From: an uncultured Pelagibacteraceae bacterium
GTDB taxonomy: Bacteria > Pseudomonadota > Alphaproteobacteria > Pelagibacterales > Pelagibacteraceae
Direction of reading: 5' to 3'
Assembly (NCBI GenBank): GCA_902592655.1
Contig: CACJFE010000001.1
Coordinates: forward strand, 62,001-126,000
DNA: 64,000 nt
Under the pieces are notes generated by a model. The model was not told the origin of the DNA. It was given only the letters and a program-made list of their open reading frames with translations, and made no database searches. Both the position numbers and the translations under genes were made by a program. How positions within the stretch are numbered: the stretch's first letter is position 1; every line of letters starts with the position of its first letter. Positions 1 to 8,272 of this stretch are shown here, piece by piece.

Positions 1-420
1 CCTTGGTCTGATCTAGGTAGCTGGAAAGAAATCTGCAAAATCTACGATAAATTAAAGGCTAAATATCAAAAAAAGAAAAATATTTTTTACAGACCTTGGG
101 GCAGGTATACAAATTTGTATAATGGTAAAAATTTTTTAATTAAAGAACTTTATGTAAAACCTAAAGGAGTTTTAAGTCTTCAAAAGCACTTTTATCGTTC
201 TGAACATTGGGTAGTAACTCAGGGAAATCCAAAAATAACTTTAAATAGAAAAAAATTTTTTTTAAAAACTAATGAAACAATTTTTATACCAATTAAATCT
301 ATTCATAGAATAGAAAATCCATATAAAAAACCGGTAAAAATAATTGAAGCTCAATTAGGATCAATTTTAAAAGAGACCGATATAGTTAGATATCAAGATA
401 TTTATGGTAGAGTTAAATAA
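1..420 (+). CDS. manC: Mannose-1-phosphate guanylyltransferase, C-terminal part (cut by window edge)
   Basis: The reading frame is open from base 1 and shows the last 139 residues. The visible start, PWSDLGSWKE, matches the end of the nucleotidyltransferase domain. It is followed by a cupin-type mannose-6-phosphate isomerase domain (SLQKHFYRSEHWVV, then FIPIKSIHRIENP and IIEAQLG). In this family the enzyme makes GDP-mannose from mannose-1-phosphate and GTP for cell-surface polysaccharide. The start codon lies outside the window. The gene ends tail-to-tail with xthA, overlapping it by 8 bases, so no separate terminator fits between them. Identification is from motifs; whether the isomerase half is active cannot be told. 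Confidence 0.88.
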   Translation, partial: PWSDLGSWKEICKIYDKLKAKYQKKKNIFYRPWGRYTNLYNGKNFLIKELYVKPKGVLSLQKHFYRSEHWVVTQGNPKITLNRKKFFLKTNETIFIPIKSIHRIENPYKKPVKIIEAQLGSILKETDIVRYQDIYGRVK

Positions 421-1189
421 TTTCAAGTTCGATTGGTGTGTGATCTGATGGTTTTTCTTTTGATCTTGGTTTTTTATTTATATTAATTGATTTGATATTT
501 TCGACTAAACTGTTTGAGAGTAAAAAATGATCTATTCTCATACCATAATTTTTTTGCCAGGAACCTGCAAAGTAGTCCCAAAACGTATACTCTTGTTTTG
601 TTTTATTTAGAAATCTATAAACATCTTTAAAACCTAAATTAATTAATTCTCTGTATTTTTTTCTTATTTCCAGTCTACCTAAGGCATCGTTTTCATATCT
701 TCTAAAATCATGAACATCAATCTCTTCAGGAATAATGTTAAAATCTCCAGCGATTAGAATATTTGAGTTTTTCTGAATTTTTTTATTAACATTTGATATA
801 AATTTTTTTAACCACTCTTTTTTATATTTATATTTTTCTGTATCTACAGGATTTCCATTTGGAACATAAATATTAATAAGCTCTATTCTTTTTTTTTTTA
901 ATTTTAACTCAGCAGTAATAATTCTAGATTGTTTTAAATCATCTTTAATAAAGCTATTATTAATTTTCTCTAACTCTTGTTTAGAAATAATAGCTACACC
1001 ATTGTAACTTTTTTGACCAAAAACGTAAGAATTATATCCAATATTTTTAAAATCTTCATAAGGAAAACTAATATCTTGAGTCTTAATTTCTTGTAGTAAT
1101 AAAATATCAGGATTTGATTGTTTAATGTAATCAAGAATATTAGTAATTCTTGCTCTAACTGAATTCACATTCCATGAAACTATTTTCAT
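413..1189 (-). CDS. xthA: Exodeoxyribonuclease III
   Basis: Exonuclease III / AP endonuclease family, 258 residues. It acts in base excision repair, cutting DNA 5' to abasic sites and trimming 3' ends. Seen: N-terminal MKIVSWNVNSVRAR, LLLQEIKT (metal-binding Glu), NIYVPNG, GDFNI (catalytic Asp/Asn) and the C-terminal SDHTPI with the catalytic His. I chose the ATG at 1189 because MKIVSWNVNS is the normal family N-terminus; a longer frame upstream would run into erpA. The start shares one base with the erpA stop (TGATG), so the two are probably translationally coupled. Confidence 0.95.
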   Translation of the reverse strand: MKIVSWNVNSVRARITNILDYIKQSNPDILLLQEIKTQDISFPYEDFKNIGYNSYVFGQKSYNGVAIISKQELEKINNSFIKDDLKQSRIITAELKLKKKRIELINIYVPNGNPVDTEKYKYKKEWLKKFISNVNKKIQKNSNILIAGDFNIIPEEIDVHDFRRYENDALGRLEIRKKYRELINLGFKDVYRFLNKTKQEYTFWDYFAGSWQKNYGMRIDHFLLSNSLVENIKSININKKPRSKEKPSDHTPIELEII

Positions 1190-1503
1190 CAAACTGAGAA
1201 AGATAGACCGCAGCCACATGAAGCCGAAGCTTTAGGGTTATTTATAGTAAAAGACTCACCAATCATCTCCTTTTTAAAATCTACAGTGGAACCAGCAATT
1301 ATTTCGAGGGATTGTTTATCTATGACAGCTTTATTAAATAGCACATCATCTTTTTCTATTTTATCATCAAAAGTAAAAATATATTTAAAACCAGAGCATC
1401 CACCACCTTCAACAGCAATTCTGAAATATTTTTTTCCATCTCTTTTGGTGATTTTGTCTATTTGGTTATTTGCGCTATCTGTAAATTCTAATTTTTTTTC
1501 CAT
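1189..1503 (-). CDS. erpA: Iron-sulfur cluster insertion protein, ErpA/IscA family
   Basis: A-type Fe-S carrier of 104 residues, normal family length. The three cluster-binding cysteines are present: C36 in GGGCSGFKY and C96/C98 in SCGCGLSF near the C-terminus. Such proteins carry Fe-S clusters from the scaffold to target enzymes in the cytoplasm. It is first in a two-gene unit with xthA. A TATACT hexamer (1512-1517, minus strand) lies only 8 bases before the ATG, so the mRNA may have almost no leader. ErpA and IscA are hard to separate by sequence alone; erpA is the more likely name. Confidence 0.88.
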   Translation of the reverse strand: MEKKLEFTDSANNQIDKITKRDGKKYFRIAVEGGGCSGFKYIFTFDDKIEKDDVLFNKAVIDKQSLEIIAGSTVDFKKEMIGESFTINNPKASASCGCGLSFSV

Positions 1504-1511
1504 AATTATTT

Positions 1512-1517
1512 AGTATA
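1512..1517 (-). promoter_or_regulatory. Candidate -10 element of erpA
   Basis: TATACT on the minus strand ends 8 bases before the erpA ATG. It lies in the 31-base divergent gap between erpA and dgt. No clear -35 hexamer is seen, and in such AT-rich DNA the match alone is weak evidence. Confidence 0.35.
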
Positions 1518-1534
1518 TAGTCTATATAATAAGC

Positions 1535-2674
1535 ATGCAAAAAAATTCAATCCGAACTTTGTCCAAATTAGCAGTTCCTCCTAAGTCTAAGGGTAGGTTT
1601 TTTAAAGAAAAAAAAACTAGTTTGAGATCAGACTTTCAAAGGGATAGAGATAGAATAATTCATTCGACTGCTTTTCGAAGGCTTAAACATAAGACTCAAG
1701 TTTTTGTTAATACAACAGGAGATCATTTCCGAACAAGAATTACTCACTCTTTAGAAGTTGCTCAAATAGCAAGAACCTTATGCAAATTTTTTAATTTAAA
1801 TGAGGATCTGTGTGAAACATTAAGTTTAGCACATGACCTGGGGCACACACCATTTGGACATGCTGGTGAAGATGCTCTTAATGAATGTATGAAAAAATTT
1901 GGAGGTTTTGATCACAACATACAGACTATTAGAATAGCTTTATTTCTTGAAAATAGATATTATGAATTTAAAGGTCTAAATTTAACTTTAGAAACCATTG
2001 ATGGCTTGTTAAAACATAATGGGCCTATAAAAAAGTTAAATAAGTATAATAGCATTATAGGTAAAAATTATTTTAAAAACAAAATCAATTTTTCTAGCTA
2101 TCCATCCCTAGAAGCACAAATAGCCTCAATATCTGATGATATAGCTTATAATAGCCACGACTTGGAAGATGGATTAAAATCAAATTTATTTAAACTTAAG
2201 GATTTAGAAAAGATACCAATTTTAAAAAATATTATATTTAGGCATTCAAAAAGAAAAAATAATTATTCGATTGATTTGATTATTAGACAGATTATTAGAG
2301 AGATAATAAATGAAATGGTAAAAGATGTTATAAAAACAACTAATTATAATATTAAAAAATATAATTTAGATAATTTAAATAAAGTTTACAGAACTCATTA
2401 TCCAATAGTAAATTTTTCAAAACAAATGAATAAATTTGATATAAAAATTAAACACTTTTTAAGACAAAAAATGTATTATAACAAAAAAGTTAAAAAAAAT
2501 ACCAATCAAGGTAAAAAAATTATAAAAAAATTATTTTCAGCTATGCAAAAAAATCCATCAAAATATATAAATGTTAGTAAGTACGATAAATCGAATATTG
2601 CTAGATCTATTTGTGATTTTATAGCTGGCATGACTGATAGATATGCAATAAATCTATATAATAAGATTAAATGA
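1535..2674 (+). CDS. dgt: Deoxyguanosinetriphosphate triphosphohydrolase-like protein (HD domain)
   Basis: dGTPase family, 379 residues, an HD-superfamily phosphohydrolase that splits dNTPs into nucleoside and triphosphate and so adjusts dNTP pools. Seen: FRRLKHKTQVF (48-58), H71 in ITHSLEVAQIA, H100-D101 in AHDLGHTPFGHAGEDAL and a later Asp in SISDDIAYNSHDLEDG, together the metal-binding HD set. The middle is lysine- and asparagine-rich, as expected from base composition. The stop overlaps the argS start by 4 bases (ATGA), so the two are cotranscribed. Substrate preference cannot be judged from sequence. Confidence 0.92.
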   Translation: MQKNSIRTLSKLAVPPKSKGRFFKEKKTSLRSDFQRDRDRIIHSTAFRRLKHKTQVFVNTTGDHFRTRITHSLEVAQIARTLCKFFNLNEDLCETLSLAHDLGHTPFGHAGEDALNECMKKFGGFDHNIQTIRIALFLENRYYEFKGLNLTLETIDGLLKHNGPIKKLNKYNSIIGKNYFKNKINFSSYPSLEAQIASISDDIAYNSHDLEDGLKSNLFKLKDLEKIPILKNIIFRHSKRKNNYSIDLIIRQIIREIINEMVKDVIKTTNYNIKKYNLDNLNKVYRTHYPIVNFSKQMNKFDIKIKHFLRQKMYYNKKVKKNTNQGKKIIKKLFSAMQKNPSKYINVSKYDKSNIARSICDFIAGMTDRYAINLYNKIK

Positions 2675-4395
2675 ATATATTTGAATACTATTTACTTAAA
2701 ATAAATAAAACTATTTTAGACAATAATTCAAATTTAAACTTGACGTATTTAGAAGATTTAAAAGATACCAATTTAGAAGTGCCTCCTGAACATATTAATT
2801 TTGACTTATCCTCAAACGTTTGTTTAATTTTATCTAAAGCAAATAAAATTAATCCAAATGAATTAGCTGATAAAATTAAGACATTATTATTAAAAAATAT
2901 AAAGCATTTTGAAAGAGTAGAGGTAGCAGGCCCTGGTTTTTTAAATATAAAATTATCTGGTGAGGGACTGGCAAAAAATATCAATGAGATTCTTAAAAAC
3001 AAAGAAAGCTATGGATCAAAAAAATCTAATGAAATTTATAATGTTGAATTTGTATCTGCTAACCCAACAGGACCAATGCATGTTGGTCATTGCCGTGGGG
3101 CAGTTTTTGGTGATGTAATATCAAATTTACTTTTATTTAATGGGAACAAAGTAGTCAAGGAGTACTACATTAATGATTATGGTAATCAAATTAAAAATTT
3201 TGTTAAATCCGTTTTTTTAAGAATTAGAGAAATAAAATTTAAAGAAAAATTTATTTATAAAGAAGATTTATATCCTGGTGAATATGTAAAAGAAATTGCA
3301 TTAAAAATAATCAAAGATAATAAAGAAATAGATTTTGACAATTTTGAAAAATGTTTTGATAGATTAAAAAGACTTTCTTTAGATGGGTCAATGAAATTAA
3401 TCAAAGATGATTTAAAAAAACTAGGCATAATTCACGATAATTTTTTCTCGGAAACACAATTAATAAAAAAAGATCTTGTTAACGAAACAGTAAAAAAGCT
3501 TCAAGATAGAAATTATGTTGAAGAAGGATTTCTTGACCCCCCCAAGGGAGAGTCATCTAAAGATTGGAAAAAAATAAAAAGACTTATTTTTAAATCTACA
3601 AAATTTGGAGATGATAATGATAGAGCTTTACAAAAAAACGATGGTTCTTGGACATATTTTGCAAATGATGTTGCTTATCACTCTGATAAGATAGGCAGAA
3701 AATTCAATAAACTTATAAATATTTTGGGAGCTGACCATACTGGTTACATTAAAAGAATTTCAGCCGCAGTTTCAGCTTTATCGAATAATGAAGTCAAGCT
3801 TAACTGTAAGGTTTGTCAATTAGTTAAATTATATAAAAAAGGAAAACCATTTAAAATGTCCAAAAGAGCAGGAGAATTTATAACAGTTCAAGATTTATTG
3901 AATGAAGTAAATAAAGATTCAATTAGGTTTATGATGCTTAATAGAAGTAACGATGTGGAGTTAGATTTTGATTTTGATAAAGTCAAAGAGAAGACAAAAG
4001 ATAATCCTGTTTACTATGTACAATATGCTTATGCAAGAATTAATTCTATTACTAGAACACTTAAAAAAAGCTTAAATGATAATATTTTAATAAAAAATAA
4101 ATCTTTTTCACCTAATGAGTACGAAGAAAAAATTATTAGAAAAGTTTTTGAATGGCCAAAAATTATAGAGTCCGCTTCCTTTAAATTTGAACCACACAAA
4201 ATACCTTTTTATTTATATGAATTATCGACTTTATTTCATTCCTATTGGAGCAAAGGTAATGAAGATGATAGATTTAAATTTATTGAAAATGGTAAAGTGA
4301 AAAGAGAAGAAATCTTAATATTTCTTTATTTAGTATCAATAGTAATTAGAAATGGGATGAAAGTACTAGGGGTTTCACTGCCTGAAAAAATGTAA
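2671..4395 (+). CDS. argS: Arginyl-tRNA synthetase
   Basis: Class I aminoacyl-tRNA synthetase, 574 residues, charging tRNA-Arg. Seen: an N-terminal additional domain, the HIGH-type signature HVGH at about 136-139 within SANPTGPMHVGHCRGAVFGD, a KMSK signature at about 395-398 (PFKMSKRAGEF), and the DALR anticodon-binding domain beginning near NPVYYVQYAYARI. It is followed with a one-base overlap (TAATG) by the small membrane protein gene and then nagZ, the usual alphaproteobacterial arrangement. Confidence 0.97.
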   Translation: MNIFEYYLLKINKTILDNNSNLNLTYLEDLKDTNLEVPPEHINFDLSSNVCLILSKANKINPNELADKIKTLLLKNIKHFERVEVAGPGFLNIKLSGEGLAKNINEILKNKESYGSKKSNEIYNVEFVSANPTGPMHVGHCRGAVFGDVISNLLLFNGNKVVKEYYINDYGNQIKNFVKSVFLRIREIKFKEKFIYKEDLYPGEYVKEIALKIIKDNKEIDFDNFEKCFDRLKRLSLDGSMKLIKDDLKKLGIIHDNFFSETQLIKKDLVNETVKKLQDRNYVEEGFLDPPKGESSKDWKKIKRLIFKSTKFGDDNDRALQKNDGSWTYFANDVAYHSDKIGRKFNKLINILGADHTGYIKRISAAVSALSNNEVKLNCKVCQLVKLYKKGKPFKMSKRAGEFITVQDLLNEVNKDSIRFMMLNRSNDVELDFDFDKVKEKTKDNPVYYVQYAYARINSITRTLKKSLNDNILIKNKSFSPNEYEEKIIRKVFEWPKIIESASFKFEPHKIPFYLYELSTLFHSYWSKGNEDDRFKFIENGKVKREEILIFLYLVSIVIRNGMKVLGVSLPEKM

Positions 4396-4661
4396 TGTAT
4401 AAAGTTTTTAATTTTCTATTATTTTCATTAATTATCATCTTTATATTAAGTGTTCTTAAATATTATACATCTAGTAAAAATATGGTAAGCAAAAATTATA
4501 ATCGATCAAATGCTGATAAAATATTAAAAGAGAAAATATCAAACTTACCTATTTTGGAAAATGATACTAATAACGTTATAGTATTTAATGATTCATTCGA
4601 AAATGAAATGAATGAAGTTGAAAAAAAAAGAAGTTTTTGGGAACTATTAAAATCTAAATGA
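4395..4661 (+). CDS. Small single-pass membrane protein at the SPOR-protein locus
   Basis: An 88-residue protein of unknown function. Residues 5-25 are a hydrophobic segment (FNFLLFSLIIIFILSVLKYY), followed by a charged, probably periplasmic tail ending in KKRSFWELLKSK. In other Alphaproteobacteria the gene between argS and nagZ often encodes a longer membrane protein with a C-terminal SPOR (peptidoglycan-binding) domain. Here only the anchor and a short linker remain, and no SPOR fold is recognisable. It overlaps both neighbours, so it is translated with them. I infer that it is the reduced positional counterpart of the SPOR protein; it could be unrelated. Confidence 0.72.
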   Translation: MYKVFNFLLFSLIIIFILSVLKYYTSSKNMVSKNYNRSNADKILKEKISNLPILENDTNNVIVFNDSFENEMNEVEKKRSFWELLKSK

Positions 4662-5602
4662 AAACTAAAGCATTGATTATAAGTATAAAAAGTACTGAAC
4701 TATCTAAATCAGAGATAAAACTTATAACCAAGGGAAAACCGTGGGGAGTCATTCTATTTAAAAGAAATTTAAAATCTTACAATCAAATTAAAAGTCTTAC
4801 ATTTAAAATTAGGTCTTTGACAAAGAATAAAAATTTTCCAATCATTATCGATGAAGAAGGTAAAAACGTTTCCAGGCTTCTAAATATATTAAATCACGAT
4901 ATTTCAGCTAATTTTTTTGGAAATCTGTATATTAAAAATAAATCATTTTGTTTTAAGATTTATAACCATTATATTAATTCTTTGTCGAAAATTTTAAAAG
5001 ATCTGGGTTTTAATATTAATACTATACCTGTTTTAGACATATTAAGGTTTAATACTAATAAGATTATAGCAAATAGAACTTTTTCTAAAAGTAAAAAAAT
5101 TGTAAACGAACTTGGATTTCTAACTGTTGAGTATTTAAAAAAAAATAAAATAGCTGGAGTTATAAAACATATACCAGGGCACGGAGCTGCACTTACTGAT
5201 AGTCATAAAAAAATGCCGATAGTTTCTATTAGTTTAAAAAAACTAAATCAATTAGATTTTTATGCATTCAAGTCTTTGAACTCACAATTTGCAATGACTG
5301 CACATATTCTCTATAAAAAGATTGACAATAAAAATGTTGCTACTTTTTCAAAAAAAATTATTAAGGAGGTCATAAGAAAAAATATAGGCTTTAAAGGTAT
5401 TTTAATTTCCGATGATATATCAATGAAAGCTTTAAAATACGATTTGATTACTAACGCAAAAAAATCTCTGGATGCAGGTTGCAATCTAGTGCTCTATTGC
5501 TCTGGAAAAACTAGCGATAACCTTAAATTGTTAAAATCACTACCCTATATTGATAAATTTACAGCAAAAAAAACATCAGAATTTTTTAAATTTTTAGGGT
5601 AA
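4658..5602 (+). CDS. nagZ: Beta-N-acetylhexosaminidase, glycoside hydrolase family 3
   Basis: NagZ-type enzyme, 314 residues, removing N-acetylglucosamine from anhydromuropeptides in the cytoplasm during peptidoglycan recycling. The diagnostic signature KHIPGHGAALTDSHKKMP lies at about 169-186, and the catalytic Asp is in LISDDISMKAL (about 250). IIDEEGKNVSRL matches the substrate-binding loop. The gene starts by overlapping the small membrane protein gene by 4 bases and precedes scpA. The family assignment is firm; substrate detail is inferred. Confidence 0.92.
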   Translation: MKTKALIISIKSTELSKSEIKLITKGKPWGVILFKRNLKSYNQIKSLTFKIRSLTKNKNFPIIIDEEGKNVSRLLNILNHDISANFFGNLYIKNKSFCFKIYNHYINSLSKILKDLGFNINTIPVLDILRFNTNKIIANRTFSKSKKIVNELGFLTVEYLKKNKIAGVIKHIPGHGAALTDSHKKMPIVSISLKKLNQLDFYAFKSLNSQFAMTAHILYKKIDNKNVATFSKKIIKEVIRKNIGFKGILISDDISMKALKYDLITNAKKSLDAGCNLVLYCSGKTSDNLKLLKSLPYIDKFTAKKTSEFFKFLG

Positions 5603-5610
5603 AATTAATA

Positions 5611-6342
5611 ATGGAATCAAATAGAGCAAATCAAATTTCAATTGATATACCCAATTATAATGGCCCTCTAGAAGTGCTTTTAGATTTAGCTAAAACTCAA
5701 AAAGTAGATTTAGCGGAAATTTCTATTACAATGTTGGCTGACCAATTTTTAGATTTTATTAAAAATAAAAATTTAGATTTAGAGATAGCCACTGAATTTT
5801 TACTTATGGCGACTTGGCTTGCTTATTTAAAATCTAAATTATTGTTGCCAGAAGATGAAGATGATGATTTTAAAGCATTACAAGTTGCTGAAAAACTTAA
5901 ATTGCAGTTAAAAAAACTTGAATTAATTCGTATTTTATCGGACCAGATGTTGCAAAAAAAAAGATTAGGAGTTCATATTTTTACAAGAGGTATGAAAGGA
6001 GGCATAAGATCTATTAATACTCCTGTATACGACATTTCTCTTTATGAACTTCTCAAAACCTACTCAACTATTCAAACACAGAAAACTTTTCAAAATATTA
6101 GTATTCCCAAGTTACCTGTTTTAACTACTGAAGAAGGCATTAGATTAATAAAAGATAATCTAAATAATATTACTAATTGGAAAAATTTAATGGAATTAAT
6201 ACCAAAATTTTATTTGGAAAATAAAATGAAAAGAACAGGTATATCTGGAATTTTTACTGCTAGCTTAGAATTAGCAAAAGAGGGTGTTGTTTCAGTTTCA
6301 CAAGAAAAGATATTCGAAAAACTAATGATAAAAAAAACTTAG
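5611..6342 (+). CDS. scpA: Segregation and condensation protein A
   Basis: ScpA, 243 residues, the kleisin subunit that with ScpB bridges SMC heads to condense and segregate the chromosome. The N-terminus shows the typical IPNYNGPLEVLLDLAKTQKVDLAEI, then FLLMATWLAYLKSKLLLPEDED, and a winged-helix end (GIFTASLELAKEGVVSVSQ). It lies directly after nagZ and one base before scpB, so the two condensin subunits are made together. Confidence 0.95.
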   Translation: MESNRANQISIDIPNYNGPLEVLLDLAKTQKVDLAEISITMLADQFLDFIKNKNLDLEIATEFLLMATWLAYLKSKLLLPEDEDDDFKALQVAEKLKLQLKKLELIRILSDQMLQKKRLGVHIFTRGMKGGIRSINTPVYDISLYELLKTYSTIQTQKTFQNISIPKLPVLTTEEGIRLIKDNLNNITNWKNLMELIPKFYLENKMKRTGISGIFTASLELAKEGVVSVSQEKIFEKLMIKKT

Positions 6343-6343
6343 A

Positions 6344-7030
6344 ATGAAAAAAAAGATAGATAATAACATAATTGATTTTCCATCATCAATCTCAAAAATT
6401 GAGAGACAGGTTGAAGCGATTTTGTTTGCTGCTTCCGAACCATTGGATACTGAGACCATAGAAAAAAGAATTCAATCAAGTACAAACTTAAAAAAGATTT
6501 TAAAAAACTTACAAGATACTTATAAAAAAAGAGGTATCAACTTGGTTTGCATTAAAAACAAATGGTCTTTTAGGACTGCAGAGGATCTTTCAAAATTAAT
6601 GGCATTACAAAAATCCACTCATAAAAAATTGTCCAAGGCCACTGTAGAAACATTGGCCATAATAGTTTATCACCAACCAGTTACTAGATCTGAAATAGAG
6701 GAAATTAGGGGAGTCTCATTTGCAACAAATACTTTAGAAATATTACTTGAGTTAGATTGGGTTAGACCGGCTGGAAGAAAAGATGTTCCAGGTAAACCCA
6801 TTCAGTACGCTACAACAGAAAACTTTCTTAATCATTTTAATATACAAAAATTATCAGATTTACCTACTATTGATGAACTCGGCTCCGCTGGGCTCATTGA
6901 TACTTCTAATATTGATAAATCCATTTTTGGAACTGGTAAATTCTTCAAAGAGCAATCTATATCTGAAAAAAAGAACATTTATGAAGATATAGATGAAGCT
7001 ATTAAAAAGGCCCCCGAGGAAGAAAAATAA
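6344..7030 (+). CDS. scpB: Segregation and condensation protein B
   Basis: ScpB, 228 residues, dimeric winged-helix partner of ScpA in the SMC complex. Seen: VEAILFAASEPLDTETIEKR at the start, the conserved LSKATVETLAIIVYHQPVTR and EIEEIRGVSFATNTLEILLE, then GRKDVPGKPIQYATTENFL. The charged C-terminal tail is poorly conserved. Only 42 bases separate it from tatA, and these contain a TATAAT hexamer. Confidence 0.95.
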   Translation: MKKKIDNNIIDFPSSISKIERQVEAILFAASEPLDTETIEKRIQSSTNLKKILKNLQDTYKKRGINLVCIKNKWSFRTAEDLSKLMALQKSTHKKLSKATVETLAIIVYHQPVTRSEIEEIRGVSFATNTLEILLELDWVRPAGRKDVPGKPIQYATTENFLNHFNIQKLSDLPTIDELGSAGLIDTSNIDKSIFGTGKFFKEQSISEKKNIYEDIDEAIKKAPEEEK

Positions 7031-7058
7031 TTATATTTATTTAATTCTTTTTATTGTA

Positions 7059-7064
7059 TATAAT
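7059..7064 (+). promoter_or_regulatory. Candidate -10 element of tatA
   Basis: A perfect TATAAT ends 8 bases before the tatA ATG, in the only gap between scpB and the tat genes. No clear -35 is seen. If used, the transcript would have a leader of one to three bases. Confidence 0.38.
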
Positions 7065-7072
7065 TAATTATT

Positions 7073-7270
7073 ATGGGAATTAGTTTTTGGCAGATAGCAA
7101 TAGTTGTTGTCTTAATTGTTTTGCTCTTTGGAAGAGGCAAAATTTCGAGTTTAATGGGTGACGTAGCTAAAGGAATTAAAAGTTTTAAAAAAGGTATGTC
7201 TGATGACACTACTACAAATAACCAAGACGATAATTCTAAAACAGACAATTCCGACTCTGAAAATAAATAA
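7073..7270 (+). CDS. tatA: Twin-arginine translocase subunit TatA
   Basis: TatA of 65 residues, which oligomerises to form the passage for folded proteins across the inner membrane. N-terminal membrane helix [20 protein letters not shown] with the FG hinge, then amphipathic helix [17 protein letters not shown], then an acidic low-complexity tail. It is first in tatABC. The Tat-type signal of the M48 protease gene at 21252-22085 is a likely client. Confidence 0.93.
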   Translation: MGISFWQIAIVVVLIVLLFGRGKISSLMGDVAKGIKSFKKGMSDDTTTNNQDDNSKTDNSDSENK

Positions 7271-7275
7271 TCAAA

Positions 7276-7503
7276 ATGCCTCAAATTGGATGGTTAGAGA
7301 TTTTATCTGTAGTAATTATTGCAATATTAGTTTTAGGTCCAAAAGAATTTCCTATCGCGTTAAAAAAGATAGGCTCTTACATTGGAAAATTTAAAAATAC
7401 TTTAAGCAACATTCAAAGGGAAGTATCTTCATCAACTCAAGATATAGATCTAGAAAAAAAAATCACATCAAAAAGTAAAGAAAACAAAAAAAAGGCTGAT
7501 TAA
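7276..7503 (+). CDS. tatB: Twin-arginine translocase subunit TatB
   Basis: TatB of 75 residues, short for the family (often above 120). It works with TatC to receive twin-arginine signal peptides. Seen: MPQIGWLEILSVVIIAILVLG with the conserved Glu in the membrane helix, then LGPKEFPIALKKIGSYIGKF. Five bases follow tatA and one base precedes tatC. The long charged C-terminal region of larger TatB proteins is mostly missing. Confidence 0.92.
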   Translation: MPQIGWLEILSVVIIAILVLGPKEFPIALKKIGSYIGKFKNTLSNIQREVSSSTQDIDLEKKITSKSKENKKKAD

Positions 7504-7504
7504 A

Positions 7505-8272
7505 ATGGATGAAAGCAATTCATTTACTAGCCATTTAATTGAATTACGAACAAGGCTGTTAAATTCTCTAATTTTTATTTTCTTTGTTTTTGTTATTTCA
7601 TATTTTTTTTCAGAACAAATTTACAATTTTTTAGTTGAACCATACGCTGCGGCAGTTAGAGATGATCAAAATTCTAGGCGTTTAATATTCACAGCTCTAC
7701 ATGAAACATTTATTACTTATATTAAAGTAGCTTTCTTTGCATCGATTTTTCTCGGTAGCCCTGTTTTATTAATACAAATTTATAAATTTATAGCTCCTGG
7801 TCTTTACAAAAATGAAAAAAAAGCGATTCTTCCTTACTTAATATCAACACCAATACTTTTCTTATTAGGAGGACTACTTGTTTATTATCTAGTAATGCCT
7901 TTAGCAATTAAATTCTTTTTATCATTCGAAACTCTGGGGTCAAATACAACTTTACCTATTCAACTTGAGGCAAAAGTTAATGAATATCTCTCTTTAATTA
8001 TGAGGTTAATTTTTGCATTTGGCATAAGCTTCCAACTACCTATACTTTTAAATCTATTAGCTCGGATTGGAATAGTAAACTCTGATTATCTTAGAAAGAG
8101 GAGAAGATACGTAATTGTTATTATATTCGCTATAGCAGCTATTCTAACCCCACCTGACCCCATCACACAGGTTGGACTAGCAATACCTTTGTTATTACTT
8201 TATGAATTATCTATATTTACTGTGCGATTCACTGAAAAAAAAAGTGAAAAAGAAAACTTAGAAGATGCATAA
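7505..8272 (+). CDS. tatC: Twin-arginine translocase subunit TatC
   Basis: TatC, 255 residues, the six-helix membrane receptor that binds the twin-arginine motif. Seen: cytoplasmic N-terminus FTSHLIELRTRLLNSLIF, LHETFITYIKVAFFASIFLGSP, FAFGISFQLPILLNLLARIG and the end of the membrane region ILTPPDPITQ. It completes tatABC and overlaps serS by 8 bases. Confidence 0.96.
   Translation: MDESNSFTSHLIELRTRLLNSLIFIFFVFVISYFFSEQIYNFLVEPYAAAVRDDQNSRRLIFTALHETFITYIKVAFFASIFLGSPVLLIQIYKFIAPGLYKNEKKAILPYLISTPILFLLGGLLVYYLVMPLAIKFFLSFETLGSNTTLPIQLEAKVNEYLSLIMRLIFAFGISFQLPILLNLLARIGIVNSDYLRKRRRYVIVIIFAIAAILTPPDPITQVGLAIPLLLLYELSIFTVRFTEKKSEKENLEDA

Noticed and set aside
1286-1513. Plus-strand frame opposite erpA
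   Set aside because: It is antisense to a clear ErpA coding region and has no recognisable protein features.
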